From positions 1 through 57,932 of the forward strand of contig NZ_FRDB01000001.1 of NCBI RefSeq assembly GCF_900143145.1: a stretch of 57,932 bases of DNA, in the 5' to 3' direction. The translations under genes were made by a program, and so were the position numbers. Below the pieces are notes generated by a model that made no database searches, was not told the origin of the DNA, and worked only from the letters and a program-made list of their open reading frames with translations. Source of the stretch: Candidatus Sodalis sp. SoCistrobi. Lineage in GTDB: Bacteria; Pseudomonadota; Gammaproteobacteria; Enterobacterales; Enterobacteriaceae. Below are positions 19,878 through 28,678 of this stretch, piece by piece. Position 1 is the stretch's first letter; each line of letters starts with the position of its first letter.

Positions 19878-19900
19878 ACGGCCCTGCGCGGGCCGTTTTT
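19878..19900 (+). terminator. Terminator after talB
   Basis: ACGGCCC (19878-19884) pairs with GGGCCGT (19890-19896), followed by T residues. It lies about 50 bases past the talB stop and before mog. Confidence 0.8.
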
Positions 19901-19950
19901 AATGGCGCCGCCGCTCGGCGCCCGCCATGGTTGTTTAGGAGAACACGCGT

Positions 19951-20538
19951 ATGCAAACCTGCCGTATCGGGCTGGTATCCATTTCAGACCGCGCCGCCCG
20001 CGGTGTCTATGTCGATCAGGGGCTGCCAGCGCTCGAAGCCTGGCTGAACCGCGCTGTGACCAGCCCCTTCAGCCTCGAAACCCGGTTGGTACCGGACGAG
20101 CAACCCCTTATTGAGCAAACGCTGCGCGAATTGGTGGATGAAAGCGGTTGCCACCTGGTGCTGACCACCGGCGGCACCGGGCCGGCGCGGCGTGATGTCA
20201 CGCCCGACGCCACGCTGGCGGTGGCCGATCGCGAAATGCCGGGGTTCGGCGAACAGATGCGGCAAATCAGTCTGCACTTTGTGCCCACGGCCATTTTGTC
20301 GCGCCAAACCGCCGTTATCCGCAAACAGTCCCTGATCCTCAACTTACCGGGCCAGCCAAAATCGATTCAGGAAACGCTGGAAGGGGTGAAGAATGCGCAC
20401 GGTGATATTGCGGTACAGGGGATTTTTGCCAGCGTACCCTACTGCATTCAACTGCTGGATGGCCCCTACTTGGACACCGATCCTGCGGTGGTGGTGGCGT
20501 TTCGACCGAAAAGCGCGCGCCGGCCAACCGAAGAGTGA
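19951..20538 (+). CDS. mog: Molybdopterin adenylyltransferase Mog
   Basis: Mog adenylates molybdopterin so that MoeA can insert molybdate. The 195-residue product equals E. coli Mog in length and is highly similar. It contains TTGGTGPARRDVTPDAT, which binds the pterin, and PGFGEQMR. It is translated from ATG 19951 behind an AGGAG. Its presence suggests molybdoenzymes are, or recently were, in use. Confidence 0.96.
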   Translation: MQTCRIGLVSISDRAARGVYVDQGLPALEAWLNRAVTSPFSLETRLVPDEQPLIEQTLRELVDESGCHLVLTTGGTGPARRDVTPDATLAVADREMPGFGEQMRQISLHFVPTAILSRQTAVIRKQSLILNLPGQPKSIQETLEGVKNAHGDIAVQGIFASVPYCIQLLDGPYLDTDPAVVVAFRPKSARRPTEE

Positions 20539-20671
20539 GCGCCGCGGCAGAAATGAGCGCGCGGCGTCGCGTTCATGACTTATTGCCAGAACGGCGGACA
20601 TTTTTAGTCTGCCAGTAAGTTTGAGTTTACAAGGCGTGATATATTGTTGCCATTTCCCTTGTCAAGCGCAG

Positions 20672-21988
20672 ATGATTATGCAGGACGAACGTCACCGCCG
20701 GTTGAACCGGCAGGATTATAAGACGCTTACGCTGGCGGCATTGGGTGGGGCGTTGGAGTTTTACGACTTTATTATCTTTGTGTTTTTCGCCGGGGTGATG
20801 GGGCAGCTGTTTTTCCCGGCGGACATGCCGGAGTGGCTGCGCCAGATGCAAACCTTCGGTATCTTTGCCGCGGGCTATCTGGCGCGGCCGCTGGGCGGGA
20901 TTGTGATGGCCCACTTCGGCGATCGGGTGGGGCGCAAGAAAATGTTTACCCTGTCTATCCTGCTGATGGCGCTACCGACGCTGTTGATTGGTCTGTTGCC
21001 GACCTATGCCGCGCTGGGTATCGCGGCGCCGCTGCTGCTATTGTTGTTGCGCATCCTGCAGGGCGCGGCCATTGGCGGCGAGGTGCCCGGCGCCTGGGTG
21101 TTTGTCGCCGAACATGTGCCCGCCCGGCGCATCGGCTTTGCCTGCGGTGCCCTGACCGCCGGGTTGACCGTCGGTATTCTGCTCGGCTCGTTTGTCGCCA
21201 CGCTTATCAACCAGTTACTCCCCGCTAGCACCATAGCCGCCGGCGGTTGGCGTATTCCTTTCTTTATCGGCGGCATCTTTGGTCTGTGCGCCATGTATTT
21301 GCGCCGCTGGCTGCGCGAAACGCCCATCTTTGTCGAACTGCAGGCGCGCAAAGCGCTGGCCCGCGAGCTGCCGCTCAAGTCAGTGGTGGTGCGTCACAAG
21401 AAAGCGGTAGCGGTTTCCATGCTGCTCACTTGGCTGCTGTCCGCCGGCATCGTGGTGGTTATCCTGATGGCCCCGTTGTGGCTGCAGCAACAGCGCGGCG
21501 TCAGCGCTGCCATGGCGCTGCAGGCCAATTGCGTGGCGATCATCGCCCTGGCGTTCGGCTGCATTGTCGCCGGCGTGGTGATAGACAAGTTCGGGGCGCG
21601 CAAAACCTTTGTTGTCGGCTGCGCCCTACTGGCCGTCGGTAGCTGGATCTTTTACCACAGCGATGTTGCCAATCGGGCGCAACTGTTTCTGACTTAAGGT
21701 ACGGCCGGTTTCTTTGTCGGCATCATGGGCGGCGTGCCATTTGTCATGGTCCACGCCTTTCCGGCGCCGGTGCGGTTCAGCGGTATTTCCTTTTCCTACA
21801 ATATTTCCTACGCCATTTTCGGTGGTCTGACGCCAATGGTGGTGACCTTACTGATGAAAGTGACGCCGATGGCGCCGTCGTGGTATGTGCTGGCGTTGTC
21901 GCTGATGGGCATTGCGCTGGGATTTGCACTACCGGGGAAAGTGCAGGGCGCGCTGCCGCGCACCGATCGGGCTAAAGCGGTAGGGTAA
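20672..21988 (+). pseudogene. MFS metabolite:proton symporter gene with one in-frame stop
   Basis: The product would be a 12-helix major facilitator of the metabolite:H+ symporter type (ProP/ShiA/YhjE-like). The opening helix LGGALEFYDFIIFVFFA and the MFS loop motif GDRVGRKKMF are diagnostic of that group. At 21695-21697 a TAA interrupts the frame (LT-stop-GTAGFFVG). The same frame then runs on to 21988, covering the last helices. The stop probably arose from a Tyr codon. Nothing else in the frame looks damaged, so the lesion is recent. ATG 20672 or 20678 may be the start. Substrate unknown. Confidence 0.87.
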
Positions 21989-22224
21989 GCACGATCGTCG
22001 GGCAGACGCGTCGTGGCTCTGGCGTGTTATAATCTTGCCTAATTAATTTACCATAAATTATTCAATGTATTAGCCAAAGCGTCGTGCGTCCTGGGGCAAA
22101 ATGCCCGGCGCGCAGGGCGCCGCCGCCGTTTTTTTTTGCCGTTACCCCTTGATGCAGAGCGGCATGACCCCATCTTATTTGCATCCTACGTTGTTGAACC
22201 TGGGAAATTATCGGGCGGCGAAAA

Positions 22225-22252
22225 CTTGAAAAGTTTATTTTCGGCCGCATAT
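22225..22252 (+). promoter_or_regulatory. Sigma-32 (heat-shock) promoter of dnaK
   Basis: CTTGAAA at 22225-22231 equals the sigma-32 -35 consensus. After a 13-base spacer, CCGCATAT (22245-22252) differs from the -10 consensus CCCCATnT by one base. It is 47 bases before the dnaK start. Heat-shock control by RpoH is therefore likely. Confidence 0.8.
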
Positions 22253-22298
22253 CAGGTTTACGACCACAACGAAATTGAACTTTAGTGGAGATGTTTAG

Positions 22299-24209
22299 AT
22301 GGGAAAAATCATTGGTATCGACTTGGGTACGACCAACTCCTGCATCGCAATTATCGAAGGCAGCAAACCTCGCGTACTTGAAAACAGCGAAGGCGATCGT
22401 ACCACGCCTTCCATCATTGCCTATACGCAGGATGGTGAAATTCTGGTTGGCCAACCGGCTAAACGTCAGTCCGTTACTAATCCGCAAAACACCTTGTTCG
22501 CCATCAAGCGTCTGATCGGCCGTCGCTACCCGGACGAAGAAGTACAGCGCGATGTCAGCATCATGCCGTACAAAATCGTTGCTGCAGACAATGGCGATGC
22601 CTGGCTGGAAGTCAAAGGCCAGAAAATGGCGCCGCCGCAGATCTCCGCAGAAATTCTGAAAAAAATGAAAAAGACCGCGGAAGACTATCTGGGCGAACCG
22701 GTCACCGAAGCGGTCATCACCGTGCCGGCCTATTTTAACGATACGCAGCGCCAGGCAACCAAAGACGCCGGCCGTATCGCCGGTCTGGACGTCAAGCGTA
22801 TCATCAACGAGCCGACCGCGGCCGCGCTGGCCTACGGTATGGACAAAGAAACCGGCAACCGCACCATCGCGGTCTATGACCTGGGCGGCGGGACCTTCGA
22901 TATCTCGATTATCGAAATCGATGATGTCGACGGTGAAAAAACCTTTGAAGTGCTGGCGACCAACGGCGACACCCATTTGGGTGGCGAGGACTTCGACAGC
23001 CGTCTTATCAACTATATGGTGGACGAATTCAAGAAAGATCAGGGCATCGACCTGCGCAACGACCCGCTGGCGATGCAGCGCTTGAAAGAGGCGGCTGAAA
23101 AGGCCAAGATCGAGCTGTCCTCCGCGCAGCAGACCGACGTCAACCTGCCGTACATCACGGCCGACGGCTCCGGTCCGAAGCATATGAACCTGAAAGTGAC
23201 CCGCGCCAAACTGGAGTCACTGGTGGAGGAACTGGTCAATCGCACGCTTGAGCCGCTGAAAGTGGCACTGAAGGATGCGGGCCTGTCGGTTTCCGACATC
23301 AAAGACGTTATCCTGGTCGGTGGGCAGACCCGTATGCCGCTGGTGCAGAAGAAAGTCACCGACTTCTTCGGCAAAGAGCCGCGTAAAGACGTCAACCCGG
23401 ACGAAGCGGTGGCCATCGGTGCCGCAGTTCAGGGCGGCGTACTGGCCGGCGACGTGAAAGACGTGCTGCTGCTGGACGTTACCCCGTTGTCGCTGGGTAT
23501 CGAAACCATGGGTGGCGTGATGACGCCGCTGATTACCAAGAACACCACCATCCCGACCAAGCACAGCCAGGTGTTCTCCACCGCGGAAGACAATCAGTCC
23601 GCCGTGACCATCCATGTGCTGCAAGGGGAACGCAAGCGCTCCGGCGATAATAAATCGCTGGGCCAGTTCAACCTGGACGGCATTTCGCCGGCCATGCGCG
23701 GCACGCCGCAGATTGAAGTGACGTTCGATATCGACGCCGACGGCATTCTGCACGTCTCCGCCAAGGACAAGAACAGCGGCCGGGAACAGAAAATCACCAT
23801 CAAGGCCTCCTCGGGTCTGAACGAAGAGGAAATCCAGAAGATGGTGCAGGAAGCGGAAGCAAACGCTGAGTCCGACCGCAAATTTGAAGAGCTGGTGCAG
23901 ACCCGTAACCAGGCCGACCATTTGCTGCACAGCACCCGTAAGCAGCTGGAAGACGCGGGTGATAAACTGCCGGCAGAGGATAAAACCGCCATTGAGGACG
24001 CGCTGAAAAATCTGGACACCGCGCTGAAAGGCGAAGATAAAGCCGATATCGAAGCGAAGATGCAGGCGCTTATTCAGGTGTCCGGCAAACTGCTCGAAGT
24101 GGCTCAGCAGCAGGCTCAGGCGGCGGGTGAAGGTGGCGCGGACGGCAGCGCCAAGGCGGACGATGATGTCGTTGACGCCGAGTTTGAAGAAGTTAAAGAC
24201 AAAAAATAA
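22299..24209 (+). CDS. dnaK: Chaperone DnaK (Hsp70)
   Basis: DnaK is the ATP-driven Hsp70 of the cytosol. The 636-residue product is nearly the E. coli length (638). The actin-like ATPase domain (1-~385) starts [14 protein letters not shown] and has the phosphate loops [10 protein letters not shown] and VGGQTRMP. The linker motif ([15 protein letters not shown]) leads into the substrate-binding domain, and the C terminus ends in the co-chaperone-recruiting acidic tail [11 protein letters not shown]. Codon use is strongly biased, as expected of a highly expressed gene. It is followed by dnaJ after 115 bases, forming the usual operon. Confidence 0.98.
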   Translation: MGKIIGIDLGTTNSCIAIIEGSKPRVLENSEGDRTTPSIIAYTQDGEILVGQPAKRQSVTNPQNTLFAIKRLIGRRYPDEEVQRDVSIMPYKIVAADNGDAWLEVKGQKMAPPQISAEILKKMKKTAEDYLGEPVTEAVITVPAYFNDTQRQATKDAGRIAGLDVKRIINEPTAAALAYGMDKETGNRTIAVYDLGGGTFDISIIEIDDVDGEKTFEVLATNGDTHLGGEDFDSRLINYMVDEFKKDQGIDLRNDPLAMQRLKEAAEKAKIELSSAQQTDVNLPYITADGSGPKHMNLKVTRAKLESLVEELVNRTLEPLKVALKDAGLSVSDIKDVILVGGQTRMPLVQKKVTDFFGKEPRKDVNPDEAVAIGAAVQGGVLAGDVKDVLLLDVTPLSLGIETMGGVMTPLITKNTTIPTKHSQVFSTAEDNQSAVTIHVLQGERKRSGDNKSLGQFNLDGISPAMRGTPQIEVTFDIDADGILHVSAKDKNSGREQKITIKASSGLNEEEIQKMVQEAEANAESDRKFEELVQTRNQADHLLHSTRKQLEDAGDKLPAEDKTAIEDALKNLDTALKGEDKADIEAKMQALIQVSGKLLEVAQQQAQAAGEGGADGSAKADDDVVDAEFEEVKDKK

Positions 24210-24324
24210 TCGCCCTGAAGGGCACGGCGGCGGGGCAGTTTACACCGCCGTTGCGGGCAACAGGCACGGGCGTCGGGGAAACTCTGCGCCCGTGCAAGCA
24301 TGTTGAGGGCAGGAAGAGACAACG

Positions 24325-25449
24325 ATGGCGAAATCTGACTACTACGAGATTTTGGGCGTTTCCCGGGATGCGGAAGAGCGTGAAATCAAAAAGGCCTATA
24401 AACGCCTGGCGATGAAATTCCACCCGGATCGCAACCCAGGCAATGCCGAAGCCGAAGCGAAATTCAAAGAGATCAAAGAAGCCTACGAAGTGCTGACCGA
24501 CGCGCAAAAGCGCGCCGCTTACGATCAGTATGGCCATGCGGCCTTTGAACAGGGCGGCATGGGCGGTGGCGGCGCCGGCGGCGCGGATTTTAGCGATATC
24601 TTCGGCGATGTGTTTGGCGATATCTTTGGCGGCGGCCGGCGTCAGCGCGCCAGCCGGGGCGCGGATTTACGCTATAACATGGAGCTTTCCCTTGAGGAGG
24701 CGGTGTGCGGCGTGACCCGCGAAATCCGCATTCCGACTCTGGAAGAGTGCGATGTCTGTCACGGCAGCGGCGCGAAGCCGGGGACGTCGGCGGTGACCTG
24801 TCCGACCTGCCACGGCCAGGGCCAGGTACAGATGCGTCAGGGCTTTTTCGCGGTGCAGCAGACCTGTCCGACCTGTCAGGGTCAGGGCAAGATCATCAAA
24901 GATCCCTGCGCTAAATGCCACGGCCATGGCCGGGTTGAAAAATCCAAGACGCTGTCGGTGAAAATCCCGGCCGGCGTGGATACCGGCGATCGCATCCGCC
25001 TGACGGGCGAGGGGGAAGCGGGAGAGCATGGGGCGGCCGCAGGGGATCTGTATGTACAGGTCCAGGTGCGCAAACACCCCATTTTTGAACGCGAAGAAAA
25101 CAACCTGTACTGTGAAGTGCCGATCAACTTTGCCATGGCGGCGCTGGGCGGCGAGATCGAAGTGCCGACGCTCGATGGCAGGGTGAAGCTGAAAGTGCCG
25201 GCGGAAACGCAGACCGGTAAATTATTTCGCATGCGCGGCAAAGGGGTGAAATCGGTGCGCGGCGGACAGCAAGGGGATCTGCTGTGTCGGGTGGCGGTGG
25301 AAACGCCGGTGAAACTCAACGAGCGCCAGAAGCAGCTGCTGCGCGAGCTGGAAGAGAGCTTTGGCGGGCCGAGCGGCGATCAGAACAGCCCGCGCTCGAA
25401 AAGCTTCCTCGACGGGGTGAAAAAATTCTTTGACGATTTAACCCGTTAA
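24325..25449 (+). CDS. dnaJ: Chaperone DnaJ (Hsp40)
   Basis: DnaJ delivers substrates to DnaK and stimulates its ATPase. The 374-residue protein has all domains in order: J domain (1-~70) with His33-Pro34-Asp35, a Gly/Phe-rich linker (~76-110), four CxxCxGxG zinc motifs (~145-205), and the C-terminal substrate domain. It ends in the dimerisation segment rich in Phe and Lys. No lesion. It is downstream of dnaK and ends at a strong terminator. Confidence 0.97.
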   Translation: MAKSDYYEILGVSRDAEEREIKKAYKRLAMKFHPDRNPGNAEAEAKFKEIKEAYEVLTDAQKRAAYDQYGHAAFEQGGMGGGGAGGADFSDIFGDVFGDIFGGGRRQRASRGADLRYNMELSLEEAVCGVTREIRIPTLEECDVCHGSGAKPGTSAVTCPTCHGQGQVQMRQGFFAVQQTCPTCQGQGKIIKDPCAKCHGHGRVEKSKTLSVKIPAGVDTGDRIRLTGEGEAGEHGAAAGDLYVQVQVRKHPIFEREENNLYCEVPINFAMAALGGEIEVPTLDGRVKLKVPAETQTGKLFRMRGKGVKSVRGGQQGDLLCRVAVETPVKLNERQKQLLRELEESFGGPSGDQNSPRSKSFLDGVKKFFDDLTR

Positions 25450-25474
25450 TCTGACCCGCGCACGCTCTACTTCT

Positions 25475-25501
25475 CCCCGGCCCTACACCGGGGTTTTTTT
25501 T
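25475..25501 (+). terminator. Terminator of the dnaKJ operon
   Basis: CCCCGG pairs with CCGGGG around a 7-base loop, followed by eight T residues. It lies 26 bases past the dnaJ stop. Confidence 0.85.
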
Positions 25502-25615
25502 GCCGTGCCTGCGGCGCCGTATGCGTTTTTTCGCCGGTATAGAGGGCGGTTTTCATTTACCCCCGCCGCGTCCTGTCGCACAATATTCCCTTGTCTATAG
25601 AGATTGAGGATCCCC

Positions 25616-26839
25616 ATGATAGCTGCGTCTTTACGCCGCATGATTGCCCACCCGGCCTCCGGTGGCGTATTGCTTTTCGTCGCCGCGCTTGCCGCTATCG
25701 TGATGGCGAATACCGATGCCCGCGCGCTGTACAACGCCATCATTCACTTTCCTGCACAATCTGATAGCGCGACGCCTGCGCACCTGAGCTTGCTGACGAT
25801 AGTTAACGATGGCCTGATGGCGGTGTTTTTTCTGGCCGTCGGTCTGGAAGTCAAATACGAACTGCTGCAGCGCGCGCTCAACAGCCGTGCACGGGCGGCC
25901 TTTCCCGCTATCGCCGCGCTGGGTGGCATGGTGGCGCCGGCGGTGATTTATAGTCTGGTGACCGCCGGGACGCCCGCATTGCGCGTCGGTTGGGCGATTC
26001 CGGCCGCCACCGATATTGCCTTTGCCGTCGGCGTACTGGCCTTGCTGGGGACGCGGGTGCCGGTCAGCCTGAAAGTTTTCCTGTTGGCGCTGGCAATAAT
26101 TGATGATTTGGGCGCGATAGTGATTATCGCATTGTTTTATAACAGTGCGCTTGACTGGCTGGCGCTGGTTGCGGCGGGTGCCGTAATCGTCATCATGGCG
26201 CTGATGAATCGCGCCAATGTTCGTTTTCTGTCGCTCTATCTGCTGCTGGGGGCGGTATTGTGGGGCTGTATCCTGCTTTCGGGTATCCATGCCACGCTCG
26301 CCGGCGTGATGGTGGGGGGGCTTATCCCGCTCACGCTGCCCGCCTCCGAAGCATCTCCGGCGCGTGCGTTGGAGCATCGGTTGCAGCCGTGGGTGGTGTA
26401 TCTGATCCTGCCCCTGTTCGCCTTTGCCAACGCGGGGATTTCGCTACAAGGCGTGGCGCCCGGGCATTTGATCTCCTTCTTGCCGCTGGGGATCGCCGCC
26501 GGGCTGGTGGTCGGTAAACCGCTGGGGATAGTCTTGTTCACCGCCGCGGCGGTAAAACTCAGACTGGCCAGGTTGCCTGCCGGCATTGCTTTTCGCCACA
26601 TTGCCGCGGCGGCCGTGCTGTGCGGCATCGGCTTCACCATGTCTATCTTTATCGCCAATCTGGCGTTCGGGAATAATGGCCCGGAAACCATTGTGCTGGC
26701 GAAAGTGGGCATTTTATCCGGCTCGGTGATTGCGGCGCTGCTGGGTTACCTGCTGCTGCGCACCATTCTGCCGCAGCCGCAGGGTCGCGAGGCATGTGCC
26801 GGTCGGGAAGTATCGGATGGTAGCAATACGCGGGCCTGA
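25616..26839 (+). CDS. nhaA: Na+/H+ antiporter NhaA
   Basis: NhaA exports sodium in exchange for protons at the inner membrane. I choose ATG 25616 behind a GAGG, giving 407 residues against 388 in E. coli. The paired aspartates needed for ion binding are seen in ALAIIDDLGAI, and the unwound-helix segment ATDIAFAVGVLALLG carries the other key Asp. About eleven membrane segments can be counted. The extra C-terminal residues are polar and lie where the 49-bp tandem repeat begins, so the tail may be a product of repeat expansion. The regulator gene nhaR, next in E. coli, is absent. Confidence 0.93.
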   Translation: MIAASLRRMIAHPASGGVLLFVAALAAIVMANTDARALYNAIIHFPAQSDSATPAHLSLLTIVNDGLMAVFFLAVGLEVKYELLQRALNSRARAAFPAIAALGGMVAPAVIYSLVTAGTPALRVGWAIPAATDIAFAVGVLALLGTRVPVSLKVFLLALAIIDDLGAIVIIALFYNSALDWLALVAAGAVIVIMALMNRANVRFLSLYLLLGAVLWGCILLSGIHATLAGVMVGGLIPLTLPASEASPARALEHRLQPWVVYLILPLFAFANAGISLQGVAPGHLISFLPLGIAAGLVVGKPLGIVLFTAAAVKLRLARLPAGIAFRHIAAAAVLCGIGFTMSIFIANLAFGNNGPETIVLAKVGILSGSVIAALLGYLLLRTILPQPQGREACAGREVSDGSNTRA

Positions 26840-26951
26840 CTAGCCGCAGGGCGCGAGGGTAGCGGATGAAAGCATTACGCGGGCCTGACTAGCCGCAGGG
26901 CGCGAGGGTAGCGGATGAAAGCATTACACGGGTTTGACTAGCCGCAGGGCG
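26801..26951. repeat. 49-bp tandem repeat spanning the nhaA stop codon
   Basis: The unit from 26830 (GCGGGCCTGACTAGCCGCAG and onward) returns at 26879 and at 26928, exactly 49 bases apart each time. Copies 1 and 2 are nearly identical, and copy 3 is cut off at about 26951. The 28 bases before 26830, still inside nhaA, align to the unit's end at about 18 of 28 positions, so the array seems to have grown out of the gene's own 3' end. Each copy reproduces a TGA in the same context. Confidence 0.9.
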
Positions 26952-27014
26952 GGGGAGGCAGTGGGCAGGGCCGGTGCGCTTTCCCCCACAGCCGGACCTG
27001 GCCGGTCTGAGGAC

Positions 27015-27040
27015 ATAAAAAAACCGTCCGGAGCCGGTTT
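27015..27040 (-). terminator. Terminator of rpsT
   Basis: On the minus strand AACCGGCTCCGGACGGTT forms a hairpin followed by a run of seven T residues. It lies about 30 bases past the rpsT stop. Confidence 0.75.
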
Positions 27041-27067
27041 TCTCAACAAAGCACAACGCGGCAGCAA

Positions 27068-27331
27068 TTACTGCATGGCGTTGATTTGCGCGGTCAGGTT
27101 TGATTTATGACGAGCGGCTTTGTTTTTGTGGATCAACCCTTTGCTGGCCTGACGGTCAACAATCGGTTGCATGGCAGAAAACGCATTCTGCGCAGCTTCT
27201 TTATCGCCGGCGGCGATAGCAGCGTAAACCTTCTTCACGAAGGTGCGCATCATGGAGCGACGGTTTGCATTATGCTGACGACGCTTCTCAGACTGTACGG
27301 CGCGTTTCTTAGCTGATTTGATATTAGCCAA
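27068..27331 (-). CDS. rpsT: 30S ribosomal protein S20
   Basis: S20 binds 16S rRNA early in small-subunit assembly. The 87-residue product is lysine- and arginine-rich and matches E. coli S20 almost throughout ([21 protein letters not shown]). The start codon is TTG (27331-27329), the same rare start used in E. coli, where it is part of S20 autoregulation of translation. It has its own promoter and terminator. Confidence 0.97.
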   Translation of the reverse strand: MANIKSAKKRAVQSEKRRQHNANRRSMMRTFVKKVYAAIAAGDKEAAQNAFSAMQPIVDRQASKGLIHKNKAARHKSNLTAQINAMQ

Positions 27332-27377
27332 GGTCCAACTCCCAAACTTGTTCTATAAGACAATTCAAAGGCCGAGG

Positions 27378-27406
27378 AATATGCCCGTTCGGTCTTCTTT
27401 TGTCAA
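27378..27406 (-). promoter_or_regulatory. Strong sigma-70 promoter of rpsT
   Basis: On the minus strand TTGACA (27406-27401) is separated by 17 bases from CATATT (27383-27378). The segment GGGCATATTCCTCGGCCTTT resembles the second rpsT promoter of E. coli. The GC-rich stretch right after the -10 is a typical stringent discriminator. Confidence 0.85.
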
Positions 27407-27641
27407 TGGATTTGTGCAAATAAGCGCCGCTGAAACGTGCGACGCCTGTTACAATGTGATGGCGCAAGATTCTACCAGTTTCCGCCGGCGGAATACAGTG
27501 CTTCAGGCGAAAAAAGCGATAACCGCTGTACGGGCGCCCATTGTCCCCGGCAACGCGCCAGCATAAGCTGCGTGAAAATAGGGCGGGGGCGAAATAAGCG
27601 CGGCTTTCTCTCCGCACGATGTCAAAGATTGGAATCGCGGG
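27407..27641. other. Gene-free core of the rpsT/ribF divergent region
   Basis: Apart from the promoters on both flanks I see nothing in these bases. Short open frames here have no family match I recognise. Confidence 0.5.
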
Positions 27642-27670
27642 TTAACCTTAGCCGCTGTACAAGGTATAAT
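27642..27670 (+). promoter_or_regulatory. Promoter of the ribF-ileS-lspA-fkpB-ispH operon
   Basis: TTAACC (27642-27647) and a perfect TATAAT (27665-27670) are separated by 17 bases. The ribF start is 39 bases downstream. Confidence 0.7.
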
Positions 27671-27708
27671 CCGCCGATTTCCACTGTTTTAGGTGTCTTG
27701 AGCCTGCT

Positions 27709-28647
27709 ATGAAGCTTATTCGCGGCATACATAATTTACAGCCACGTCACCATGGGTGCGTGCTGACCATCGGCAATTTCGACGGCTTTCACCGCGGACA
27801 CCAGGCGCTTATTGCAGAGTTGCAGGCTGAAGGCCGCCGCCGCGGTTTGCCGGTGCTGGTGATGATCTTTGAACCTCAGCCGCAGGAGCATTTCGCCGGC
27901 GATGCCGCGCCGGCGCGGTTGACCCGGCTGCGGGACAAAGTGAAATACCTGGCGGCCGCCGGCGTGGACGCGACGGTGTGCGTCACCTTCGACAAACGTT
28001 TTGCGGCGCTAAGCGCACGCGCGTTCGTGACCGAACTGCTGGTGAAAAAATTGGGCGTACGCTTCATCGGCGTCGGCGACGATTTCCGCTTTGGCGCCCG
28101 GCGTCAGGGGGATTTCGCCCTGCTTCAGCAGGCGGGGAAAGAGGCCGGGTTTGAGGTGATGAGCACCGTGACCTACACCGAGGGCGGCCGGCGCATCAGC
28201 AGCACCGCCGTCCGTGAGGCGCTGGCGCAGGACCGACTGGCGGAGGCGGAAATGCTGCTAGGGCACCCGTACCGTCTCTCCGGCCGTGTGGTGCACGGCG
28301 ATGCGCTGGGGCGAACCATCGGCTTCCCGACTGCCAACGTGTCGCTTAAAGGGCGGCAGGCGCCGATAAACGGCGTGTATGCGGTAGAGGTCCACGGCCT
28401 TGCCGAACGGCCTTTGCCCGGCGTCGCGAACATCGGCACCCGGCCCACGGTGGCCGGTTTGCGCCAGCGGTTGGAAGTGCATTTTCTGGATGTGGATATG
28501 AACCTGTACGGTCGCCATATCGAAGTGGTGATACGCGCCAAAGTGCGCAATGAACAACGGTTTGCCTCGTTAGACGATCTTAAGCGGCAAATCGCGAATG
28601 ATGTGGTGAGCGCCCGCGACTATTTCGGCCTGGCGACACCCCAATAA
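27709..28647 (+). CDS. ribF: Bifunctional riboflavin kinase/FAD synthetase RibF
   Basis: RibF phosphorylates riboflavin to FMN and then adenylates FMN to FAD. The 312-residue product (E. coli 313) has an N-terminal nucleotidyltransferase domain with [13 protein letters not shown] (ATP-binding GxFDGxHxGH) and [10 protein letters not shown]. The C-terminal riboflavin kinase domain has [11 protein letters not shown] and GVYAVEV. It is first gene of the operon; ileS follows 31 bases later. Intact. Confidence 0.96.
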   Translation: MKLIRGIHNLQPRHHGCVLTIGNFDGFHRGHQALIAELQAEGRRRGLPVLVMIFEPQPQEHFAGDAAPARLTRLRDKVKYLAAAGVDATVCVTFDKRFAALSARAFVTELLVKKLGVRFIGVGDDFRFGARRQGDFALLQQAGKEAGFEVMSTVTYTEGGRRISSTAVREALAQDRLAEAEMLLGHPYRLSGRVVHGDALGRTIGFPTANVSLKGRQAPINGVYAVEVHGLAERPLPGVANIGTRPTVAGLRQRLEVHFLDVDMNLYGRHIEVVIRAKVRNEQRFASLDDLKRQIANDVVSARDYFGLATPQ

Positions 28648-28678
28648 TGCTCAAACCGATAACGGAACCGAGAATCGA

